From an uncultured Collinsella sp. (GTDB lineage: Bacteria > Actinomycetota > Coriobacteriia > Coriobacteriales > Coriobacteriaceae), in contig CAKUCJ010000095.1 of assembly GCA_934643435.1 (NCBI GenBank), forward strand, positions 1 to 5,722: a stretch of 5,722 nt of DNA. Direction: 5' to 3'. Shown here piece after piece: positions 1 through 5,722 of this stretch. The first letter of the stretch is position 1. Each line of letters opens with the position of its first letter. Made by a program: the position numbers and the translations under genes. Under the pieces are notes generated by a model that searched no databases, was not told the DNA's origin, and was given only the letters and a program-made list of their open reading frames with translations.

Positions 1-17
1 TTGTCGCGAGTTCCGCA

Positions 18-54
18 CGCAAAGGAAAGCACTTAATGTGCTTTCCGTCTTGCG
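18..54. terminator. Terminator-like hairpin of the upstream gene
   Basis: Positions 24-32 (GGAAAGCAC) pair perfectly with 38-46 (GTGCTTTCC) around a 5-nt TTAAT loop. After a small internal loop, 18-22 (CGCAA) pairs with 50-54 (TTGCG). The A-rich left arm and T-rich right arm fit an intrinsic terminator usable from either side, although no long T tract follows. One forward frame ends at a TAA at 34-36 inside the loop, so the end of an upstream gene may reach here. Too little of it is visible to call a gene. The hairpin itself is certain; its role as terminator is inferred. Confidence 0.5.
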
Positions 55-139
55 CAGGACTGTAGAGCAGCAAACTTCATGCCCTCCGGTCCGCCCCGGG
101 AGCCGCGCACAAGTTATCCCCCGGCATTCAGAAAATCTA
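55..139. other. Upstream part of the groES leader, nothing recognised
   Basis: This GC-rich stretch lies between the first hairpin and the A+T-rich dyad before groES. I see no credible gene with a ribosome-binding site, no tRNA and no clear promoter in it. TTATCCCCC at 114-122 only partly resembles a DnaA box and has no companions. Confidence 0.4.
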
Positions 140-168
140 AGTGCCAAAAAATAAGATTTTTTGACTCT
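140..168. promoter_or_regulatory. Candidate groESL operator: A+T-rich interrupted dyad
   Basis: The core 145-163 is a perfect dyad of 8-bp arms, CAAAAAAT and ATTTTTTG, around AAG. Alternating matches extend it outward to 140-168. A second dyad overlaps it: AAAATCT at 132-138 and AGATTTT at 154-160. This A+T-rich island stands out against the GC-rich surroundings and lies about 105-130 bp before the groES start. A TTGACT (161-166) lies in its right arm and a TATAAC (175-180) just after, but they are only 8 bp apart and cannot both belong to one ordinary sigma-A promoter, so the exact promoter is unresolved. It is not the CIRCE element of HrcA (TTAGCACTC-N9-GAGTGCTAA) nor the HAIR element of HspR (CTTGAGT-N7-ACTCAAG). 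A regulatory role is inferred from symmetry and position. Confidence 0.45.
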
Positions 169-229
169 GTGTTGTATAACCCGCCATTCGTGGGTACCAT
201 TCAACGCGTACGCAAACAAATGGGTTAAC

Positions 230-255
230 CCGCGCGGCCCAACCGCGCGGCCCAA
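230..255 (+). repeat. 13-bp perfect tandem duplication forming a leader hairpin
   Basis: CCGCGCGGCCCAA occurs twice back to back, at 230-242 and 243-255. Because CCGCGCGG is its own reverse complement, the two copies can pair as an 8-bp all-GC stem (230-237 with 243-250) with the loop CCCAA. It ends 6 nt before the groES Shine-Dalgarno AAGGAGG (257-263). The 10-bp palindrome GGGTTAACCC (222-231) abuts it. It may stabilise the 5' end of the mRNA or tune access to the ribosome-binding site; either role is inference. Confidence 0.8.
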
Positions 256-271
256 AAAGGAGGAAACAAGC

Positions 272-565
272 ATGTCGTCTTTGAAGCCGCTTGCAGATCG
301 CGTCCTGGTCAAGCCCGACGAGGCCGAGCAGAAGACCGCTTCTGGTCTGTACATCGCCAGCAACGCTCAGGAGAAGCCGCAGCGCGGCACCATCGTTGCC
401 GTGGGCGCCGGCAAGGTCAACGACAAGGGTGAGCGCATCCCCATGGACGTCAAGGTTGGCGACGTTGTCATCTACGGTAAGTTCGGTGGCAACGAGGTCA
501 AGGTCGACGGCGAGAAGTATCTGCTGATGCGCGCCGACGACATCTATGCTGTCGTCGAGGCCTAG
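272..565 (+). CDS. groES: Co-chaperonin GroES (Hsp10, 10 kDa chaperonin)
   Basis: GroES forms the heptameric lid of the cytoplasmic GroEL folding chamber and triggers release of GroEL-bound protein into the closed cavity when ATP is bound. The 97-residue product has the usual family length. It starts MSSLKPLADRVLVKP and carries the mobile loop at about residues 17-33, with the hydrophobic GLYI (25-28) that contacts the GroEL apical domain, followed by EKPQRGTIVAVG. The later GDVVIYGKFGG and YLLMRADDIYAV segments are also typical. The start at 272 is favoured over an in-frame ATG at 161 because it gives the family N-terminus and has a perfect AAGGAGG (257-263) 8 nt upstream. It is cotranscribed with groEL 96 nt downstream, and the leader carries the candidate operator at 140-168. 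Confidence 0.99.
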   Translation: MSSLKPLADRVLVKPDEAEQKTASGLYIASNAQEKPQRGTIVAVGAGKVNDKGERIPMDVKVGDVVIYGKFGGNEVKVDGEKYLLMRADDIYAVVEA

Positions 566-583
566 TCTCGTCAGAATCTCTGA

Positions 584-2299
<1,716 letters not shown>

Positions 2300-2325
2300 G
2301 GCCGACAAGGTCTAGAACTCCCACC

Positions 2326-2470
2326 GGGAATCCGGGGGCGTGACGGGGGTTTCTCTCCGGAACGTCCTCGGACATGCAAAGAGGCTCCGCATCGCGCTTC
2401 GCGCTGCGGAGCCTCTTTGCGTCCTGCGGAATGTTCTGGGGAGACACCCCCGTCCCGCCTCCGGATTCCC
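2326..2470 (+). repeat. 145-nt fold-back element containing the groEL terminator
   Basis: Every paired segment here shares one axis, near position 2398, so this is a single giant stem-loop. The outer arms 2326-2365 and 2431-2470 pair along about 40 bp with only two mismatches (2341/2455 and 2351/2445) plus a few G-U pairs. A 10-nt weakly paired zone (2366-2375 against 2421-2430) holds short self-pairing GTCC/GGAC motifs on both sides. The inner arms are the 16-bp perfect stem 2376-2391/2405-2420. In the + strand RNA about seven positions are G-U wobbles that would be A-C mismatches in the opposite strand, so the structure folds best as groEL-sense RNA. No coding capacity or clear target-site duplication is visible. 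It could be a species-specific interspersed palindromic repeat or an unusually long mRNA end. Confidence 0.8.
2376..2420 (+). terminator. Intrinsic terminator after groEL (probably bidirectional)
   Basis: GCAAAGAGGCTCCGCA (2376-2391) pairs without mismatch with TGCGGAGCCTCTTTGC (2405-2420), and the loop closes further through GCGC-TTC-GCGC (2394-2404) after a 2-nt bulge. The A-rich left foot and the CTCTTT in the right arm give the usual A-tract/U-tract arrangement, although U residues do not continue beyond the stem. It begins 77 nt after the groEL stop codon. The groEL transcript most likely ends here, insulating it from the riboflavin operon. Confidence 0.85.
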
Positions 2471-2636
2471 TGCGTTTACGGCCTTGAGATCGGCGGGCGG
2501 AGAAGGACGTGGTTGATAGGGATACGTGTCCCCTTCGCTGTTTCGCGCTTTGCGCGAAAGACGCGTTACTTTGGGATGGGTGGGGAACGTGGTTGTCACG
2601 GCAACTGGTCCCCGTCAGAAATTACCCGTGGCATAC
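2471..2636. other. Intergenic stretch with three small hairpins, no gene
   Basis: No reading frame here has a plausible start with a ribosome-binding site or a recognisable product. Three local hairpins can be read: 2502-2536 (GAAGG/CCTTC ends), 2541-2559 (TTTCGCGC-TTT-GCGCGAAA, perfect 8-bp stem) and 2582-2613 (GGGGA/TCCCC ends). Parts of the first and third are copies of one another, as described in the separate repeat entry. Confidence 0.5.
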
Positions 2637-2647
2637 TTGCGCGAAAG
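2505..2647 (+). repeat. Degenerate two-copy repeat before the ribU promoter
   Basis: Two units carry the same three blocks in the same order. Unit 1 (2505-2560) has GGACGTGGTTG, then GTCCCC (ending 2533), then TTGCGCGAAAG (2550-2560). Unit 2 (2584-2647) has GGAACGTGGTTG, then GTCCCC (ending 2613), then TTGCGCGAAAG (2637-2647). The last block is an exact 11-bp match, and in unit 2 it supplies the -35 region of the ribU promoter. The sequence between blocks has diverged. Origin by an old tandem duplication is inferred. Confidence 0.5.
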
Positions 2648-2664
2648 CCTGCTGGTGCTACACT
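2637..2664 (+). promoter_or_regulatory. Extended -10 promoter of the riboflavin uptake operon
   Basis: A -35 hexamer TTGCGC (2637-2642) is followed after 16 bp by TACACT (2659-2664), preceded by the extended -10 motif TGC (2656-2658). Transcription should begin near 2670-2672, right at the 5' strand of riboswitch helix P1. That tight fit between predicted start and aptamer supports the call. The -35 is only a 3-of-6 match to TTGACA, so the extended -10 probably does most of the work. Confidence 0.65.
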
Positions 2665-2670
2665 AGCAAT

Positions 2671-2858
2671 TGCTGTTTCAGGGCGGGGTGGAATTCCCCA
2701 CTGGCGGTAAATCGGGCGGTGCCAAAGGGGCGCCGTGGCGCAGGCGAGGTGCCTGCGGCCGAGCCGATGAGTCCGCGACCCGTGTGTGCGTTGGTTCGCA
2801 TGCCGGCTGAACTGGTGAAATCCCAGTACCAACGGTTAGAGTCCGGATGAAAGAGGCA
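2671..2858 (+). ncRNA. FMN riboswitch (RFN element)
   Basis: This leader RNA binds flavin mononucleotide and lowers expression of the downstream riboflavin transporter when flavin is abundant. Conserved RFN blocks appear in order: CAGGGCGGGGTGGAATTCCC and ACTGGCGGTAAA (2679-2711), GTCCGCGACCCGTG (2771-2784), the hairpin ACTGG/CCAGT (2811-2815 with 2823-2827), and GTTAGAGTCCGGATGAAAGA (2835-2854). Helix P1 forms from TTTC (2676-2679) with GAAA (2849-2852), reinforced by TGC (2671-2673) with GCA (2856-2858). The variable region between P2 and the next conserved block is enlarged to about 60 nt and branched: 2712-2715 pairs with 2764-2767 and encloses hairpins 2718-2734 and 2739-2757. There is no terminator or separate sequestering hairpin between aptamer and gene. 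The ribU Shine-Dalgarno (2858-2865) begins where P1 ends, so control is most likely translational, by direct occlusion. Confidence 0.97.
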
Positions 2859-2867
2859 GGTGATCTT

Positions 2868-3458
2868 ATGTCTGAACAGTCGCAGCATATCCATTTTGAG
2901 AACACGAATAGGTGGAGCACCAAACAGCTCGTCACCATGGCGCTGATGTGTGCCCTGGGCGCCCTGTTTATGTACGTGCAGATACCCATCCTTCCTTCGG
3001 CCCCTTTTTTGACGTATGACCCGTCGCTGGTGCCGGCGATGGTGTGCGGATTTGCGTATGGCCCTGGTGCCGGCACCGCTGTCGCCACCATGGCGATCGT
3101 CATCCATGCGCTCACCACGGGTGACTGGGTCGGCGCGCTTATGAACCTGGTCGCCACGCTGGGCTATATTCTGCCCGCAGCTATCGTCTACCAGAAGATG
3201 CACACCTACAAGGGTGCCGTGATTGGTCTGGTGCTTGGCGTTATTGCCGCTACGGTGCTGTCTATGGTTGCAAACCTGACCATTGGCGTTTGGTTCTGGT
3301 ATGGCTCGGTCGATGTGATCGCCCCGCTCATGATTCCTGCCGTGCTGCCGTTCAACCTCATCAAGACCGTGCTCAACTCGGTGCTCACGCTTGCCGTGTA
3401 CAAGGCGGTCTCCAACCTGATCACGCCTAAAAAAGACCAGGTCAAAGGTCGCGCATGA
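2868..3458 (+). CDS. ribU: Riboflavin-specific ECF transporter S component RibU
   Basis: RibU is the integral membrane protein that binds riboflavin with high affinity and delivers it through the ECF module. The 196-residue product has about six hydrophobic segments (near 19-37, 52-66, 67-82, 88-108, 116-138 and 152-180). The family AxxxA motif in helix 1 (A25-A29) is where S components contact EcfT. Segments LTYDPSLVPAMVCGFAYGP (48-66), NLVATLGYILPAA (93-105) and LPFNLIKTVL (160-169) recall Bacillus RibU/YpaA from memory. The FMN riboswitch immediately upstream independently fixes the substrate. An in-frame ATG at 2847 would add seven residues but lies inside the conserved 3' end of the aptamer. 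The ATG at 2868 follows AGGTGATC (2858-2865), an 8-nt complement of the 16S rRNA 3' end, so I chose it. The stop overlaps the next start as ATGA. Confidence 0.95.
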   Translation: MSEQSQHIHFENTNRWSTKQLVTMALMCALGALFMYVQIPILPSAPFLTYDPSLVPAMVCGFAYGPGAGTAVATMAIVIHALTTGDWVGALMNLVATLGYILPAAIVYQKMHTYKGAVIGLVLGVIAATVLSMVANLTIGVWFWYGSVDVIAPLMIPAVLPFNLIKTVLNSVLTLAVYKAVSNLITPKKDQVKGRA

Positions 3459-5359
3459 TTGAGTGTCGGGGCGTCTCCTTTAGCTATGACGGTGCCGCTC
3501 AGGCGCTCGACGGCATCGATCTGAATATCGAGGATGGCGAGTTTTTCTGCATCCTCGGTGGCAACGGGTCGGGCAAGTCGACGTTTGCCAAGCATCTGAA
3601 TGCGCTGCTGCAGCCCGATGAGGGCACGGTGCGCATCGATGGCATGGATGCGTCCGACCCTGAGCTGGTTTATGACATTCGTTCGACCGCGGGCATGGTA
3701 TTCCAGAACCCGGACGACCAGCTCGTCGCGACGCTTGTCGAGGACGATGTTGCGTTTGGTCCCGAGAATTTAGGGGTGCCGTCGGCGCAAATTGCGCAGC
3801 GCGTGCGGGATGTGCTGAAGGCCGTGGGTCTGGTGGGCTTTGAGCGCCACGAGACCCACGCCCTCTCGGGCGGACAAAAGCAGCGCGTGGCGCTTGCCGG
3901 CGTGCTCGCCATGGAGCCGCGCGTGCTCATCCTGGACGAGGCCTCCTCGATGCTCGACCCGCGCGGGCGCAAGGGTCTTATGAAGGCCTGCCACGCGCTC
4001 CATGACCGTGGCATGACCATCGTGATGATTACGCACTTTATGGAAGAGGCGGCGGAGGCCGATCGTGTCGCCGTATTCCGCTCCGGTTGCGTGGCCATGC
4101 TGGGCACGCCCGAGGAGATTCTGACACGAGCGGATGAGCTCGCGGAGCTGAACCTGGACATGCCAGAGTCGTGCCGTTTGGGTATGGCGCTCCGTGCGAA
4201 GGGCGTGCCCGTTCATGCGCAGGTGCGCGAGGCAGATATGGTCGCCGAGGTTGTTCGGGCTTATACCGAGCGAAGTGAGACTGGCGCCGTGGGGCAGCCT
4301 TCCGCATCACAGTTGGAAATCACTGGCGGTTCTGTTCCGGCGGACAACGAGGGCAACGCGTCGGAGCCCGTCATCGAACTGTCTCATGTCTCGTATAGCT
4401 ACTCGCTCAGTCCACGCGAGCGCCGTCGCTGGCAAAAGCGCTCGGCGACTGCGGGCAAATCGAACAAGCAGGCCCTCTGGGGCAATGACCCCAGCAGTCC
4501 ATGGGCACTACGCGATGTGTCATTGACGGTGCGTCGCGGCGAGTTCCTGGGTCTGGCGGGTCATACCGGTTCGGGCAAATCGACGCTGGTTCAGCACCTC
4601 AACGGGTTAATCCGTCCGCAAGAGGGAGCCGTTCGCGCACTGGGACTCGACCTGTCGCAGAAGAAAGACGCTGCCGCGGTTAAGGCCAAGGTCGGCGTGG
4701 TGTTTCAGTATCCCGAGCGTCAGCTGTTTGCCGAGACCGTGGCGCAGGACGTGGCATTCGGTCCGCACAACCTTGGCTTGCCGCAAGACGAGGTTGACCG
4801 CCGTGTCGAGTCCTCGCTCGCGCGTGTGGGTCTCGACCTTGCCGCAGTGGGCGACAAGAGCCCCTTTGAGCTCTCGGGCGGGCAGCAGCGCCGCGTGGCG
4901 TTTGCCGGCGTGCTCGCCATGGAGCCCGAGGTCTTGGTGCTCGATGAGCCCATGGCGGGACTCGATCCGGCCGCACGCAGGGATTTCCTGGAGCTCATCG
5001 ATCGACTTCACCGCGAGGGACTAACCGTCGTCATGGTCTCGCACAGCATGGATGACCTGGCCAATTGCTGCGACCGTATCGTCGTGATGAACGAGGGCGC
5101 GGTGTTTGCAGAGGGCACGCCCGCGCAGGTGTTTGCGCATGCGGATGAGCTTAAGTCGATTGGCTTGGGCGTTCCCGCTGCCCAGTGCATGGCGTTGGCG
5201 CTTGCGGAGGCCGGCGTGCCGCTGCGCTGCGCCGGGCTCTATACGGTTGAGTCGCTGGCCGATGAGCTGGCAGGTTTGTTGACCGCTCTCCCGGGTGGCG
5301 TTTCGAGTGCCGTGGGCAAGGCCAAATTCGAGACGGTCGCGCGAGAGGAGGGCTGCTAA
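3455..5359 (+). CDS. ecfA: Fused EcfA1-EcfA2 energy-coupling factor ATPase
   Basis: This 634-residue protein joins the two cytoplasmic ATPases of an ECF transporter, normally separate proteins of about 280 residues each. Domain 1 (about 1-270) has Walker A GGNGSGKST (35-43), Q-loop Q84, signature LSGGQ (137-141), Walker B VLILDE (157-162), DEASSMLDP typical of EcfA1, and switch H194. Domain 2 (about 306-610) has GHTGSGKST (369-377), Q418, LSGGQ (473-477), VLVLDE (493-498), DEPMAGLDP typical of EcfA2, and H530. Both catalytic glutamates (E162, E498) are intact, so both ATP sites look functional. Each half keeps the C-terminal EcfA region (about 231-270 and 567-607). A polar linker spans about 271-305. 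Domain 2 carries an extra basic loop (about 318-349) before its first core helix. The start overlaps the ribU stop by 4 nt and the TAA overlaps the ecfT ATG by one base, suggesting translational coupling. Confidence 0.97.
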   Translation: MIECRGVSFSYDGAAQALDGIDLNIEDGEFFCILGGNGSGKSTFAKHLNALLQPDEGTVRIDGMDASDPELVYDIRSTAGMVFQNPDDQLVATLVEDDVAFGPENLGVPSAQIAQRVRDVLKAVGLVGFERHETHALSGGQKQRVALAGVLAMEPRVLILDEASSMLDPRGRKGLMKACHALHDRGMTIVMITHFMEEAAEADRVAVFRSGCVAMLGTPEEILTRADELAELNLDMPESCRLGMALRAKGVPVHAQVREADMVAEVVRAYTERSETGAVGQPSASQLEITGGSVPADNEGNASEPVIELSHVSYSYSLSPRERRRWQKRSATAGKSNKQALWGNDPSSPWALRDVSLTVRRGEFLGLAGHTGSGKSTLVQHLNGLIRPQEGAVRALGLDLSQKKDAAAVKAKVGVVFQYPERQLFAETVAQDVAFGPHNLGLPQDEVDRRVESSLARVGLDLAAVGDKSPFELSGGQQRRVAFAGVLAMEPEVLVLDEPMAGLDPAARRDFLELIDRLHREGLTVVMVSHSMDDLANCCDRIVVMNEGAVFAEGTPAQVFAHADELKSIGLGVPAAQCMALALAEAGVPLRCAGLYTVESLADELAGLLTALPGGVSSAVGKAKFETVAREEGC

Positions 5360-5722
5360 TGGAGGCGTTTTCGTTTGGCAGCTACTATCCTGGGAACAGC
5401 GCGATTCATCGACTGGATCCGCGCACCAAGTTACTTCTGGGCTTTGTATTCCTGATCACGACGCTCACCGTCGGCAGCTTCCGCGGACTGGTCCCAGTTG
5501 CGATCTTTGTCGTGCTGATCTATGCCGCGGCCCGGGTGCCGGCTCGTCGCGTCCTGTCGTCGATGGCGCCGCTGCTGGCGATTGTCGTGGTGGTCGCGGT
5601 GCTCAACCTGTTTTCTGACCAAAGCGGGCGCATCCTGTGGCAGTTCGGCTTTCTGCAGATAAGCGAGGGCTCGCTGCATTCCGCCGCCTTTATGGCGTGC
5701 CGCCTGAGCTTGATGATGGCCG
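5359..5722 (+). CDS. ecfT: ECF transporter transmembrane component EcfT (partial, N-terminus)
   Basis: EcfT is the membrane scaffold that links the ATPases to the S component and transmits ATP-driven motion. The frame is open from 5359 to the window end, giving 121 residues, roughly the first half of a protein usually near 260 residues. The N-terminus SYYPGNSAIHRLDPRTKLL (8-26) is the family hallmark. Hydrophobic segments follow at about 25-40, 42-59 and 69-85. The cytoplasmic coupling region with the Ala-Arg-Gly motifs that contact the ATPases lies beyond the window. GAGGAGG (5345-5351) sits 7 nt before the ATG. The ATG shares its A with the preceding TAA stop, so translation is probably coupled to the ATPase gene. 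Confidence 0.95.
   Translation, partial: MEAFSFGSYYPGNSAIHRLDPRTKLLLGFVFLITTLTVGSFRGLVPVAIFVVLIYAAARVPARRVLSSMAPLLAIVVVVAVLNLFSDQSGRILWQFGFLQISEGSLHSAAFMACRLSLMMA

Noticed and set aside
114..122. DnaA-box-like TTATCCCCC before groES.
   Set aside because: It matches TTATCCACA only partly, is isolated, and nothing else suggests an origin.
161..180. TTGACT and TATAAC as one sigma-A promoter for groES.
   Set aside because: The hexamers are only 8 bp apart, while about 17 bp is needed. Each may belong to a different promoter, but I could not find a good partner for either.
161..271. An N-terminally extended groES starting at the ATG at 161.
   Set aside because: The extra 37 residues do not resemble GroES, the region overlaps the leader dyad and the repeat, and a perfect Shine-Dalgarno points to the ATG at 272.
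541..545. The GroEL C-terminus AGQQGGGMY (protein residues about 537-545) as damaged.
   Set aside because: Short or altered Gly-Met tails are common in GroEL proteins, and the reading frame and length are normal.
2326..2470. A transposon remnant with target-site duplication.
   Set aside because: The arms look like terminal inverted repeats, but the flanking bases show no convincing direct duplication and there is no transposase fragment, so I call it only a fold-back element.
2417..2850. Open frames on both strands between groEL and ribU.
   Set aside because: They run through the terminator, the hairpins and the FMN riboswitch, have no ribosome-binding site, and give products with no recognisable features.

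Overview
The window holds two unrelated operons, both on the + strand: the groES-groEL chaperonin operon, and an FMN-riboswitch-controlled riboflavin uptake operon of the ECF (energy-coupling factor) type. High G+C with strongly biased codon use in groEL, a groES-groEL pair in one transcription unit, the GroES/GroEL sequence style, and a single gene fusing two ECF ATPases next to ribU suggest a high-GC Gram-positive of the class Coriobacteriia, near Collinsella or Olsenella. That assignment is inferred from recognition, not from a search.

Layout. 1-54: end of an upstream region, with a strong terminator-like hairpin (18-54). 55-271: groES leader, with an A+T-rich dyad at 140-168 that looks like an operator, and a perfect 13-bp tandem duplication (230-255) that can fold into a GC hairpin next to the ribosome-binding site. 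272-565: groES. 566-661: spacer with a bulged 11-bp hairpin. 662-2299: groEL. 2300-2670: a 370-base intergenic region without genes. It holds a 145-nt fold-back structure (2326-2470) whose core is the groEL terminator, a degenerate two-copy repeat (2505-2647), and an extended -10 promoter (2637-2664). 2671-2858: FMN riboswitch with an enlarged variable domain, abutting the Shine-Dalgarno sequence of ribU. 2868-3458: ribU. 3455-5359: fused EcfA1-EcfA2 ATPase. 5359-5722: ecfT, cut by the window end.

How the genes work together. GroES and GroEL form the ATP-driven folding chamber. Downstream, RibU captures riboflavin in the membrane, the fused ATPase supplies the energy, and EcfT couples the two. 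FMN, made from riboflavin, is sensed by the leader RNA and should shut off translation when flavin is plentiful. The three ECF genes overlap by 4 nt and 1 nt, so they are probably translationally coupled. The riboswitch may therefore set the level of the energising module as well as of the riboflavin binder.

I see no wholly new system here. The gene content is conventional. The features most worth a second look are non-coding: the fold-back after groEL, the non-CIRCE operator candidate before groES, the duplicated promoter-proximal unit, and the compact riboswitch/ribosome-binding-site junction. The ATPase fusion, with an extra loop in its second domain, is the main protein-level point.
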